Assembly (NCBI GenBank): GCA_015057325.1
Contig: SVEQ01000001.1
Location: 186,001-250,000, forward strand
Source: Lachnospiraceae bacterium
Lineage (GTDB): Bacteria; Bacillota; Clostridia; Lachnospirales; Lachnospiraceae
Length of the DNA stretch: 64,000 nucleotides
Direction of reading: 5' to 3'
In this document: one piece after another, positions 28,847 through 37,423 of the stretch
How the letters are laid out: the number at the start of each line of letters is the position of its first letter
How positions within the stretch are numbered: position 1 is the first letter of the stretch
Position numbers and translations under genes: made by a program
Notes under the pieces: generated by a model
The model's input: only the letters and a program-made list of their open reading frames with translations
The model's database searches: none
What the model was told of the DNA's origin: nothing

Positions 28847-30265
28847 ATGGAACGCTGTTTATACTGTATGGAAGAATTGTATAAAGGTCAGGAAGTATGC
28901 CCTGCATGCAATAGGAATGTGTATGTTGAGAAAACAGAACCTTATCATATAACAGCAGGCAGTTCGCTTAATGACAGGTATTTTGTTGGTGTAAGCATAG
29001 AATACAGGGGTGAAAGCATAATATATGCGGGTTATGATAATGTGTTAAGACAAAGGGTATCCGTGAAAGAATACTTTCCTCTTGAATATGCTGTAAGAAA
29101 GGATGACGGACATACCGTCGGATTATACATAAACGAGTTTGAGAATGTTTTTAATGAAGGATTAAGAAGATTTATTACAGAAGCAAAGAGATTAGCAAAG
29201 TTTCGCGATAATAAAGGGATTGTGAGAATTCTTGATATCTTTGAAAAGAACGGAACTGCTTATCAGATTGTTGATTATGTTGATGGGAACAGGCTTTCGG
29301 ACATTATCTCAAAAAAAGGTAGGCTTTCAATAAAGGAAACACTGGTAATGTTGGAGCCTATTGCCGAAACTCTGATTAAAGTCCACTCTGAAGGCGTAAT
29401 ACACAGAAATATATGTCCTGAAACAATTGTTATTGAAAAAGATGGTCAAGCAAGACTTATAGACTTTGGAGCAGCAAGACATACTTCGGCCACAAATACA
29501 AAGACACTGTCGGTCATGATAGAACCGGGTTTTACACCCGAAGAACAATATCTAAGTTCCGGTAATCAGGGTGCATGGACGGATGTATATGCATTTGCGG
29601 CTACGATATACAAATGTATAACGGGTGTTACACCGGAAGAATCAATTTTGCGCTCGAAGCACGATACATTGAAACGTCCTTCGGAATATGGAATAGAGAT
29701 TGATGATTGTATAGATGATGCAATTATGCATGCATTGTCCATGGATATTACCAAGAGAACTCTGACAATGTCGGATTTTATGGAAGAACTGCATGTTGGA
29801 AATAAGATCATTGAATGGAAACCGATGGGATGGCGGATATATGCTGTCTGCTGCCTGCTTTTGTGGGTTGTTTCTTTGACACTATCTTCTATGATGTTAA
29901 GAAAGTCGTCTGATAATAACAAAAAAACACTAAAAGAAATATCTACAACAGCTGAAGATAAGATAGAGAGACATACAAAAGAGATTGCGAGAACGACAGA
30001 AGACCTTACATCGGAGTATGTAGTAACGACACAATATATTACTACAGAACAACCCAAAGATGTTACAGATCAGGATAAGATAATAATTACAACAGAAAGA
30101 ATTACAGAAAAGAATACAGTAGAAAAAGACGTTAAAAAGAAGTTGACGGAAGAAAAAACAACGGAAAAGAAGAAAACAAAGAAAAAGAATACTGAAGAAA
30201 AGACAACAAAAAATGTAGAAAATACAGAACAGATTACAGAAGAAGAGATATTTATAGAGGACTAG
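28847..30265 (+). CDS. Zinc-ribbon pseudokinase with TM helix and charged Thr-rich extracellular tail
   Basis: 472 residues homologous to the preceding kinase: zinc ribbon (CLYCMEEL, CPACNRN), then a kinase fold (about 42-315). The glycine-rich loop is degraded (EYRGESIIYAG). The catalytic loop reads HRNICPET (near 185), so both the catalytic Asp and the metal-binding Asn are lost. VSVKEYFP and DFGAAR remain. A TM helix (about 328-351) leads to a 120-residue tail of Thr, Glu and Lys repeats. It is probably a scaffold or regulator of the neighbouring kinase. It lies 17 nt from the kinase and 15 nt from the FHA gene. Confidence 0.9.
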   Translation: MERCLYCMEELYKGQEVCPACNRNVYVEKTEPYHITAGSSLNDRYFVGVSIEYRGESIIYAGYDNVLRQRVSVKEYFPLEYAVRKDDGHTVGLYINEFENVFNEGLRRFITEAKRLAKFRDNKGIVRILDIFEKNGTAYQIVDYVDGNRLSDIISKKGRLSIKETLVMLEPIAETLIKVHSEGVIHRNICPETIVIEKDGQARLIDFGAARHTSATNTKTLSVMIEPGFTPEEQYLSSGNQGAWTDVYAFAATIYKCITGVTPEESILRSKHDTLKRPSEYGIEIDDCIDDAIMHALSMDITKRTLTMSDFMEELHVGNKIIEWKPMGWRIYAVCCLLLWVVSLTLSSMMLRKSSDNNKKTLKEISTTAEDKIERHTKEIARTTEDLTSEYVVTTQYITTEQPKDVTDQDKIIITTERITEKNTVEKDVKKKLTEEKTTEKKKTKKKNTEEKTTKNVENTEQITEEEIFIED

Positions 30266-30280
30266 GGGGCGACATGTACA

Positions 30281-30583
30281 TTGGATGGAATAAGAATTTT
30301 AAATGGCAGATATGAAGGGGCGGAAATTGCAATGGATACAGAACAGGAATTAGTTATTGGACGTGATGTCCATCAGTGTCAGTTTGTAATAGAGTCTGCA
30401 TGGGTCAGCCGTGTTCATCTAAGAATAAGATACGATGGAAAGAAATATCTCGTGACTGACCAATCAAGACATGGAACATTTTACACCGATAGTAATCGTC
30501 TACCGAATGGGGTGCAGGTAGAATGCAATCATAATACCGTTCTTAATATTGGTAGAGATGGAATAGGGATATTGTTGATCTGA
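30281..30583 (+). CDS. Stand-alone FHA-domain protein
   Basis: 100 residues, almost only an FHA domain: VIGRD, WVSRVHLRI (Ser-Arg and His of the phosphothreonine pocket), and RHGTFYTDSNRLPNG. It starts at TTG 30281 after AGGGGGCG; the nearby ATG 30274 is out of frame. It should bind a phosphothreonine on a partner, most simply a substrate or autophosphorylated tail of the adjacent kinase. Confidence 0.9.
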   Translation: MDGIRILNGRYEGAEIAMDTEQELVIGRDVHQCQFVIESAWVSRVHLRIRYDGKKYLVTDQSRHGTFYTDSNRLPNGVQVECNHNTVLNIGRDGIGILLI

Positions 30584-30616
30584 ATTATCATGAAATGATT
30601 ATGGGAGCATGTATAT

Positions 30617-31630
30617 ATGATAACAATTGGTATGTGTACAGATTCTGATACAGCTGAACAGATAAAAAAATGGATAAATGATGAATGGAACAATACGCTG
30701 CTTTTTAATTACTGTGATTATAAAAACAGGAAAGAATTGTTGGACTCATTGGAGAATCATGCAGATATACCTAACCTGTTATTCTACGATTTAGATGTGG
30801 AAGATGATTCATACGAGGCATTGAGAAACGTAAGGCGGATAAACAGTAGTGTTGACATTATAATAATTCAAAAAGATGATGAACACCTATTGGAAGGACC
30901 GCTGTTTAGGGCATATGGATATGTGAGAAGTCCGATAAAATGGGAAATTATTAAACCGATTTTAAACAATTATTTTGATAAAGATATTGATAATAGCCGT
31001 ATATACACAGTTACCGTGAACAGAGAACCACATAAGATTAATCTCGATGATGTGTATTATTTTGAAAGCAGGAAAAGGATAATATATCCTCATGGAAATA
31101 ATGTGGATATGCATTTTTATAAAAAATTAGAGGATTTGGAGAGAGAATTATCATCAAAGGGTTTTGTGAGATGTCACCGCTCGTTTGTTGTAAATGCTAA
31201 ATATGTCGATGAAGTGCATAGAGAGTATTTGATTATAAGAGGTGAGCGTGTTTCAGTTGGGAGAGAATACTATCAACAGAGTGATGGCAGTATATGGAAA
31301 AGTCTCAGAAAATGGAGCAGGTACGGTGCGATTATTGGCGTGGGTTCTTCATTTGATGGAGTAATATTTCGAATAAAACCGGAGGCAGAGATAGTTTTTG
31401 GAAGAGATGCTGTGTATTCTGATATTGTGATAAATGATGACCATGTTGACGGGAAACAGGGTGTGCTTGTATTTCATCAACAGAATAAGACATATACAAT
31501 ACACAATGTCGCGTCGGCTGCAGTTGTTGTAAATGATAAAGAAAAAATATACTTGGGTGAATCTGTCAATGTGAGAAGTGGAGATTTCTTCAATGTTGAA
31601 GGAAGCATTCAAAGATTTGAACTGGGATAA
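30617..31630 (+). CDS. Response-regulator-like protein: REC-like, LytTR and FHA domains
   Basis: 337 residues. The N-terminal receiver-like domain (about 1-118) keeps an Asp at the end of strand 3 (LLFYDLDVED) but lacks a clear conserved Lys. A LytTR DNA-binding domain (about 131-230) is evident from VYYFESRKRIIYPH, the LEDLERELSSKGFVRCHRSFVVN segment (in parts) and YVDEVHREY. The C-terminus (about 247-337) is FHA-like (EIVFGRDAVYSDIVINDDHV), with a GKQG variant of the usual SRxH. I know no standard regulator family with this order. It could connect Thr phosphorylation with transcription. Confidence 0.87.
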   Translation: MITIGMCTDSDTAEQIKKWINDEWNNTLLFNYCDYKNRKELLDSLENHADIPNLLFYDLDVEDDSYEALRNVRRINSSVDIIIIQKDDEHLLEGPLFRAYGYVRSPIKWEIIKPILNNYFDKDIDNSRIYTVTVNREPHKINLDDVYYFESRKRIIYPHGNNVDMHFYKKLEDLERELSSKGFVRCHRSFVVNAKYVDEVHREYLIIRGERVSVGREYYQQSDGSIWKSLRKWSRYGAIIGVGSSFDGVIFRIKPEAEIVFGRDAVYSDIVINDDHVDGKQGVLVFHQQNKTYTIHNVASAAVVVNDKEKIYLGESVNVRSGDFFNVEGSIQRFELG

Positions 31631-31643
31631 GGAGGGGATTATT

Positions 31644-31844
31644 TTGAAATTAGTTCAATGCAGGAAGAAGCATTACTATGATGCGGATAAGTTTGCATCG
31701 TGCCCGCATTGTGCAGTATATGATAAGACAGTAGACAATACTGATGATAAGGAAGAGGATAAACCGGCAAAGGAAGTGGCAATAACCTTAGAGGAAGGAC
31801 TTGCCGATTCTGTTGAGAGAGTTATGAAGAAAATCAACAAATAG
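31644..31844 (+). CDS. Mini zinc-binding protein (CxxxHYYD...CPHC)
   Basis: An open frame starts at ATG 31578 inside the previous gene, but TTG 31644 follows AAGGAGGGG ideally and gives 66 residues. The N-terminal CRKKHYYDADKFASCPHC motif is a compact zinc-binding knuckle often seen next to FHA genes in Lachnospiraceae. The rest is acidic with a short amphipathic end. It is probably a small adaptor in the signalling cluster. Start choice is moderately certain. Confidence 0.75.
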   Translation: MKLVQCRKKHYYDADKFASCPHCAVYDKTVDNTDDKEEDKPAKEVAITLEEGLADSVERVMKKINK

Positions 31845-31981
31845 TAAAATTGCATTCTAGTACAAGTGTATCGTTGTATGGAACATTTACAAACTTTTTT
31901 TTCGTATGTGTGATAAAATGTGCAAAGCGGAAACGTTGTACCGCTTATGTATTACGAAAAATAGGAAGAGAATGTCAAAAG

Positions 31982-32698
31982 ATGAAGCTTGCGTTGTGTT
32001 TCGATGATATTGCATGTATCGAAAGTATAAACAGTATTATTGATGGTTTGTGCCTGCAATCTGAAATAGAAACGGATAAATTAGATTCGCAGGAATTGAT
32101 GCATAAAATAGAGTGCTTTGATTTCGACTATGAGTTGATTATGCTAGACTTCAATTATTGTAATGAAAGTTTGGATGGGGTATTGCTCGGGAGAAAGATT
32201 AATGAGCAATTTCCTTTTTGCAGTATAATATATGTTGTCGATAATTATGATGTGATACCACGAGTGTATGATGTTAAACATATTGCACTTTTAAAGAAAA
32301 AAGAGATAGACAAGTGGCTTAATCATTTTATTGTAAGTTTTATTTTTGATTACAACAGGAATATAAGTAAAAACTTTTTAAATATAATTTCACGTCGCCG
32401 GAAAATAGCCATTGAACAAACTGATATTGAGTACATAGTACGAGAAGGACGGGTGTTGGAGATTCATGCTGACGGGAAAAATTATGAGATATATTCGTCA
32501 ATAAGAGAAATGGATGCCAATCTTAATTCGTTGTTTAAGAGGTGCCACGGAAGTTATATTGTTAATATTGCAAAAGTCGATAGGTATGATGGACAGGAAC
32601 TAAAGATGGAATCCGGCGTCATTATACCGGTAAGCAAAACCTACAAAGCCGCATTTGAGACGGCATATTATTCATATGTTCAGAAAAGAGTGTTTTAG
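31982..32698 (+). CDS. LytTR-family transcription regulator with receiver-like N-terminus
   Basis: The frame is open from 31850, but ATG 31982 follows AGGAAGAG and matches a receiver-domain start (KLALCFDDIACIESI), giving 238 residues. The REC-like part has a plausible phospho-Asp in IMLDFNY. The LytTR domain (about 135-235) shows DIEYIVREGRVLEIHADG and FKRCHGSYIVNIAKV. Both LytTR genes here lack a nearby histidine kinase, so input may come from the Ser/Thr kinases. A 137-nt gap upstream holds a TAAAAT -10-like site near 31914, with no clear -35. Confidence 0.85.
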   Translation: MKLALCFDDIACIESINSIIDGLCLQSEIETDKLDSQELMHKIECFDFDYELIMLDFNYCNESLDGVLLGRKINEQFPFCSIIYVVDNYDVIPRVYDVKHIALLKKKEIDKWLNHFIVSFIFDYNRNISKNFLNIISRRRKIAIEQTDIEYIVREGRVLEIHADGKNYEIYSSIREMDANLNSLFKRCHGSYIVNIAKVDRYDGQELKMESGVIIPVSKTYKAAFETAYYSYVQKRVF

Positions 32699-32720
32699 AT
32701 CGAAAATACTCTTTTTTTTT
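32684..32720 (+). terminator. Terminator overlapping the end of the LytTR gene
   Basis: Arms 32684-32696 (AAAAGAGTGTTTT) and 32703-32715 (AAAATACTCTTTT) form the stem, followed by a long T-run. The left arm lies in the last codons and stop of the gene. Confidence 0.88.
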
Positions 32721-32724
32721 ATTG

Positions 32725-32753
32725 TTGGTTTTCTTATTTTCGTATGATAAAAT
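32725..32753 (+). promoter_or_regulatory. Putative promoter of the 32803 surface-protein gene
   Basis: TTGGTT, a 17-nt spacer and TAAAAT (32748-32753). The -10 region TTCGTATGATAAAAT resembles the one before the LytTR gene (TTCGTATGTGTGATAAAAT near 31901). Confidence 0.5.
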
Positions 32754-32802
32754 ATAGTTGTTAAAAAATGTAGCAGGTACATTCTTTTTTTGGGGTGAGA
32801 TG

Positions 32803-35412
32803 ATGAAGATAAAACACAACCGAAAATATAGATTGCTATCATGTATTCTTGTGATAAGCATTATTGTTTCCGGATTCTACCGTACTGATGTTAAAGCAAC
32901 ATCAGATGCGGTTGTTCTTCATGAGCCGTACTTTATTGCGGGTGAAGATGGAACAGATTATATGCATTATGATATTGTCACATTTGGCAGCTATCCGCAG
33001 ACAGACCCTTCCGGGGACACGAAGGATCCTATTAAATGGCGTGTTATGGAGATTGATGGTGATAGGGTTTTGCTATGGGCGGATTCAATACTTGATTACC
33101 GTAGGATTAATAATAAAGACGCTGACAGAAAATGGTGGGATACTTGTGATGTGAGAACCTGGCTGATGAATGATTTTGCGCAGGAAGCATTTACGGTAGA
33201 TGAGAGAATGGCAATTTCTCATGTTAATCACGTAGTTGAGTATCCTGAAACTGAGAATAAATATGTCACTGTATCTGATACGGTTTTTCTTCCTGATATG
33301 GACGAATTATATACTTTTAATTATGCGGGAGAACAATGGACAAAGGAAAACCGCAGTTTTCTGTATTGGAGATATGCGACAGCATATGCTCATCTGGCTT
33401 ATATCAAAGCGGGACGCGACCCTGCCAATCTGGATGGATATTGGCTTAGGACATCAGGAAATCAAAAAGGAGTATATCAGTATGTAAAACAGGAAAACCA
33501 TGGTGCTTTTTCGTGGGAAAGCTTATGGTATAATTCTTCGATAGATACGTCGGCAATTGAGCTTGGTATATGTCCGATGGTGTATGTGTCTAAAAGATAT
33601 CTGGAGCAGACACTTTCTGCTGTAGAGACATATGATGCGATACCATATGATGAATATGAACCTCCGTATAAGGATACGGTCTGGGTTGATGATGATGTTT
33701 CAAATCCAAGATATGAGAAGCAGGATGATGGTTCGTATAAGGTCACTTATGACGTGGTTGAAATGGGAACCTATCCACAAAGTGACCCTCTTGGCAAAAG
33801 TACAGACCCTATTAATTGGCGCGTGATGGATGTGACAGAAACCAAGGTTATGCTGATGGCGGATTCGATTCTGGATTACAGACGGTATAATGAAAGTGAG
33901 GACCGTAACGGTATCTATTGGGGCTCTTCTGATATAAGAAAATGGCTTAATGAGAATTTCTATGAATTTGCTTTTTCACAGCAGGAAAAGGAAAAGATAT
34001 TAGAAACAACACATGAAACCGGAAGTAAGTATTTAACTACCGTTTATTCAGGCAAGGTCACTGATAGAATAATGCTACCGTCATATGATTGCATCTATAC
34101 ATGGCGTCAGGAAGAAAAAAATACGTTAACAAAAGATGAACGGACGGCGGTAATCTGGCGATATCCGACGCCATATTCGTATAGGAATTACAAAAAAGAT
34201 ATAGATTTCGGATACAGTGGACTTACGTATTGGATTGAAACTGCAAGCAGTAATGACGGATCTTATCAGTTTGTTGCGGAATACAAAGTAGAAGAAAATC
34301 CATGTGCTGATGTTTGCGGAGTTGTCGGTTCCGCAGTATGTCTTGGGGTATGCCCGGTAATGTATGTGGAGCGCACCGATTCAGGCGTGTATCATAAGGT
34401 TGGAGAGACGGAAATTACAACAATAGATAGTTATGATCTTCCACTATATACGGATGTTGAAGATGATGATCCATCGGAAAATGAAGGTGGGAACACAGGA
34501 GGAAATAGCGGCAATACCGGAGAAAGCGGTGACACAGGAGATGAGAACGGTAACATCGACAAGGAAAATAAGGATGATATTATAGGGGAAAAAAGTGATA
34601 GCACAGAAAATACTGGTGGAAAAGTTGACGCAGTAAATAGATCCGGAAAAACAATCGATATTAAGGATGCATCGCTTGTTAAAATAGCCGAGCAGATTTA
34701 TACCGGATCCGAGTTGAATCCCGATATAATATTGCGATATAATAACGGAATGCTTGTTAAAGGTATTGATTATACACTAACTTATACCAATAATACTAAT
34801 TCCGGCATAGCATATGCTAACGTAACCGGTATAGGTAATTACAGCGGAACCGTAAGTTATGCATTTGCAATCCAACCCAGGGTTATTGACGGACTGAATA
34901 CAATTCTAAAAGGTAAGGATGGCAAAATTTATAAAACGGTATATACCGGAAAACGAATAAAACCCAAGACAGCATTTCGACTTCCGATAACTGTTGATGG
35001 GGTAGAGCAGCGCTTGTCACCCAAAGAGGGTAAAGATTATACTGTTTCATATTCGAATAATTTAAAAATCGGAACGGCAACCATTACCTACAGATTCTAT
35101 GGTAATTATAACGGAATCATTACAAAAGATTTTTTGATAGTTCCTGATAGTGTTACAAAATTTTCCGCCAAAATAAAAGGTGACAAAACAATTCTTTCAT
35201 GGAATGCTGTCAAAGGTGCATCAGGATATGAGATAAAACGTTCCACAAAGAAAAATGGTAAATACAAAGTAATAGCACGGATAAAAAATAAAAAGAAATA
35301 TACGGACCAAAAAGCAAAAGGGAAAAAATATTATTATAAGGTTCGTGCTTTTGGAAAACAGGGCGGAACAAGGTGCTATGGAAAAGAGGTTGTCGTGAGG
35401 GCAAAGAGATAA
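32803..35412 (+). CDS. Secreted multidomain surface protein with two DUF6273-like domains and FN3-like tail
   Basis: The frame opens at TTG 32758, but ATG 32803 (or 32800) follows GGGGTGAG and starts a signal peptide ending near TDVKATS. Two tandem homologous domains (about 60-265 and 315-545) share FGSYPQTDP / MGTYPQSDP, WRVM, ILDYRR and a VRTWLM/IRKWLN helix, resembling DUF6273. A Gly/Asn/Glu linker and a beta domain of the IYTGSELNPDI / YTLTYTNNTN type follow. The end is an FN3-like domain with a Lys-rich tail lacking the KWSxTK ending. It is probably a surface-exposed binding protein. Its stop overlaps a foreign 3' tail (see 35411). Confidence 0.82.
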   Translation: MKIKHNRKYRLLSCILVISIIVSGFYRTDVKATSDAVVLHEPYFIAGEDGTDYMHYDIVTFGSYPQTDPSGDTKDPIKWRVMEIDGDRVLLWADSILDYRRINNKDADRKWWDTCDVRTWLMNDFAQEAFTVDERMAISHVNHVVEYPETENKYVTVSDTVFLPDMDELYTFNYAGEQWTKENRSFLYWRYATAYAHLAYIKAGRDPANLDGYWLRTSGNQKGVYQYVKQENHGAFSWESLWYNSSIDTSAIELGICPMVYVSKRYLEQTLSAVETYDAIPYDEYEPPYKDTVWVDDDVSNPRYEKQDDGSYKVTYDVVEMGTYPQSDPLGKSTDPINWRVMDVTETKVMLMADSILDYRRYNESEDRNGIYWGSSDIRKWLNENFYEFAFSQQEKEKILETTHETGSKYLTTVYSGKVTDRIMLPSYDCIYTWRQEEKNTLTKDERTAVIWRYPTPYSYRNYKKDIDFGYSGLTYWIETASSNDGSYQFVAEYKVEENPCADVCGVVGSAVCLGVCPVMYVERTDSGVYHKVGETEITTIDSYDLPLYTDVEDDDPSENEGGNTGGNSGNTGESGDTGDENGNIDKENKDDIIGEKSDSTENTGGKVDAVNRSGKTIDIKDASLVKIAEQIYTGSELNPDIILRYNNGMLVKGIDYTLTYTNNTNSGIAYANVTGIGNYSGTVSYAFAIQPRVIDGLNTILKGKDGKIYKTVYTGKRIKPKTAFRLPITVDGVEQRLSPKEGKDYTVSYSNNLKIGTATITYRFYGNYNGIITKDFLIVPDSVTKFSAKIKGDKTILSWNAVKGASGYEIKRSTKKNGKYKVIARIKNKKKYTDQKAKGKKYYYKVRAFGKQGGTRCYGKEVVVRAKR

Positions 35413-35467
35413 GAAGTGGCTCAAAGCAGCTGGAATCCCTACGGGAGTTAAGATTAAGAATAAATAG
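35411..35467 (+). pseudogene. Orphan 3' tail of a BspA-type LRR surface-protein gene
   Basis: In the frame offset from the upstream gene, 18 codons plus stop encode KKWLKAAGIPTGVKIKNK. This is nearly the C-terminus of the LRR protein ending at 51703 (KKWIKAAGIPKGVKIKKK). There is no upstream LRR coding sequence. It appears to be what is left after the 32803 gene's 3' end replaced or recombined into an LRR gene. Confidence 0.85.
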
Positions 35468-35475
35468 TCGGTTGT

Positions 35476-35521
35476 AGAGAATCTATTATGACAAATAAGC
35501 GTGATAATAGATTCTCTTTTT
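35476..35521 (+). terminator. Terminator of the repeated GAATCTATTATG family
   Basis: Stem AGAGAATCTATTAT with ATAATAGATTCTCT, then a T-run. It probably belonged to the lost LRR gene and now ends the 32803 unit. Confidence 0.9.
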
Positions 35522-35537
35522 GTTTAGGCTTTTATCA

Positions 35538-35566
35538 TTGCACATAGATATGGAATTGGGTATAAT
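35538..35566 (+). promoter_or_regulatory. Sigma-A promoter of the AAA/PD-(D/E)XK gene copy 2
   Basis: TTGCAC, a 17-nt spacer and TATAAT (35561-35566). Confidence 0.78.
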
Positions 35567-35653
35567 TACAATAATTGAGAAAACATTTTATGTGTTTGGT
35601 TTCCCAGAACAGAATATGCAATTATAATATATGAAATAAAAGAAGGTGTAGGC

Positions 35654-37243
35654 ATGGGTATGTATGTAAATCCCGGTAATGAAGCATTTGCCGGAATAGT
35701 AAATGGAGATTATGTTGATAAGACAGGTTTGATAGATGTGATTAATTCAACGCTCAATAAACCGAGTAAATTAACATGTATCAGCAGACCGAGACGGTTT
35801 GGTAAATCATTTGCTGCAAGTATGCTTGTTGCCTATTATGATTGCAGTTGCGATTCACATGAATTGTTTAATGATTATGAAATTAGTAAATGTGCAAGTT
35901 ACGAGAAACATATAAATCAATATAATGTAATTGCGTTAGATATTACAGGCTTTATTTCTGAGGTAAAAAAAGGTGACAGAAAGAATGTCAGGGATATTCC
36001 GGATATTATTGAAGCTGCGTTGAAACGTGATATTATAGCGGAATATCCTGAGTTGGAACACATAGAAAGTCTGTCAGAAGTACTGCGAAGATATGTGGAA
36101 TTATCCGGACGTAAGATTGTCTTTGTTATTGATGAATGGGATGCATTAATTCGTGAGGCGAGTAATGACAATGTGATTCAGGATAGATATCTGAATTTTC
36201 TTCGAAGTCTGTTCAAAAATAATAGTTTTACACCCTATGCGGTGGCAGCGTGTTATATGACCGGCATTCTTCCAATCAAGAAGGATGGCTCCCAGTCCGC
36301 AATATCGGATTTTAGAGAGTATTCAATGATTGATCCAAGAAGATTTGATAAATACACAGGCTTTAACGAGGAAGAAGTGAAAAAAATATGTCTGGATTAT
36401 AATATGGATTTTGAAGAAGCGAAAAAATGGTACGATGGATACCGTGTGGGTGAAGTGGGAGCAATATATAATCCTTATTCACTTATGCAGGCGATGGATG
36501 CGGGTAAATATCAATCATACTGGAAGAAGACATCTGCTGCAGATTCTCTTGCGACCTACATTAATATGAACTATGAAGGACTCAAGGAAGATGTTATCAG
36601 ATTAATGACCGGTGAGGAACTAGAGGTCTATACGAATGATTTTCAAAATGATTTTGAAAGATTCGCTACAAAGGATGATGTGCTGACACTGATGATTCAT
36701 CTTGGTTATCTTGCATATGATGCAGAAACCGGATGCGTGAGGATTCCTAACAAAGAGATATACAGCGAGTTTGCCGGGCTTATAAGAAATGCTGATTCCA
36801 ACAGTCTTGCAACTCTCATTAAATCATCAGAGAAACTGTTAAATGACACCCTATCCGGTAATTCAGATGCAGTTGTAGCAGCAATAGAACGTATAAGAGA
36901 GTCCAACTACGCGCCGACTTTTTACAATAACGAGCAGGCACTTAGATATGTCATCAAGTTCGCATACATTGTCTGTGTTGACAGATACATGAAGGTAGAA
37001 GAACTTCCGTCGGGATGTGGAATAGCGGATGTTGTATATATTCCAAAGAGAAACAGACCTGACCCTGCAATTGTTGTAGAACTTAAATGGAACAAATCAG
37101 AAGGTGCAGCCATATCACAGATAAAAGAGAAGAAATATCCTACAGCGTTAGAAGATTATGGTGGGGAAATTGTTCTTGTTGGGATCAATTATGATGATAA
37201 GACAAAGAGTCATAGTTGTGAGATAGTAAGAGTTGAGAAATGA
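35654..37243 (+). CDS. AAA-ATPase-like / PD-(D/E)XK nuclease-like protein (copy 2)
   Basis: 529 residues, paralogous over its whole length to the - strand gene at 12837-14405. It starts MGMYVNPGNEAF, with the Walker A-like SRPRRFGKS, the Walker B-like FVIDEWDAL and C-terminal IADVVY...VVELKWNK of the PD-(D/E)XK core. AGAAGGTG precedes ATG 35654. It is a single-gene unit with its own promoter and terminator. Function is unknown for the family; nuclease activity is inferred from the fold motif. Confidence 0.9.
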   Translation: MGMYVNPGNEAFAGIVNGDYVDKTGLIDVINSTLNKPSKLTCISRPRRFGKSFAASMLVAYYDCSCDSHELFNDYEISKCASYEKHINQYNVIALDITGFISEVKKGDRKNVRDIPDIIEAALKRDIIAEYPELEHIESLSEVLRRYVELSGRKIVFVIDEWDALIREASNDNVIQDRYLNFLRSLFKNNSFTPYAVAACYMTGILPIKKDGSQSAISDFREYSMIDPRRFDKYTGFNEEEVKKICLDYNMDFEEAKKWYDGYRVGEVGAIYNPYSLMQAMDAGKYQSYWKKTSAADSLATYINMNYEGLKEDVIRLMTGEELEVYTNDFQNDFERFATKDDVLTLMIHLGYLAYDAETGCVRIPNKEIYSEFAGLIRNADSNSLATLIKSSEKLLNDTLSGNSDAVVAAIERIRESNYAPTFYNNEQALRYVIKFAYIVCVDRYMKVEELPSGCGIADVVYIPKRNRPDPAIVVELKWNKSEGAAISQIKEKKYPTALEDYGGEIVLVGINYDDKTKSHSCEIVRVEK

Positions 37244-37289
37244 TGTGTGGCGGAAACACCTGAAGATGTAATAGTTGATAATGAAGGAG

Positions 37290-37318
37290 AAGACCGACTT
37301 GAATGAGTCGGTCTTTTT
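37290..37318 (+). terminator. Terminator after AAA/PD-(D/E)XK copy 2
   Basis: Stem AAGACCGACT with AGTCGGTCTT around a short loop, followed by a T-run. Confidence 0.9.
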
Positions 37319-37423
37319 ATGTTGTTTTGAGTAAATAAAAGTTGGTGTATGGAACAAGTGCTTTGTTGTATATTCCCGTTCATAACACAAGCGACATCAA
37401 TTGTGATATACTCCGCTTATGTA

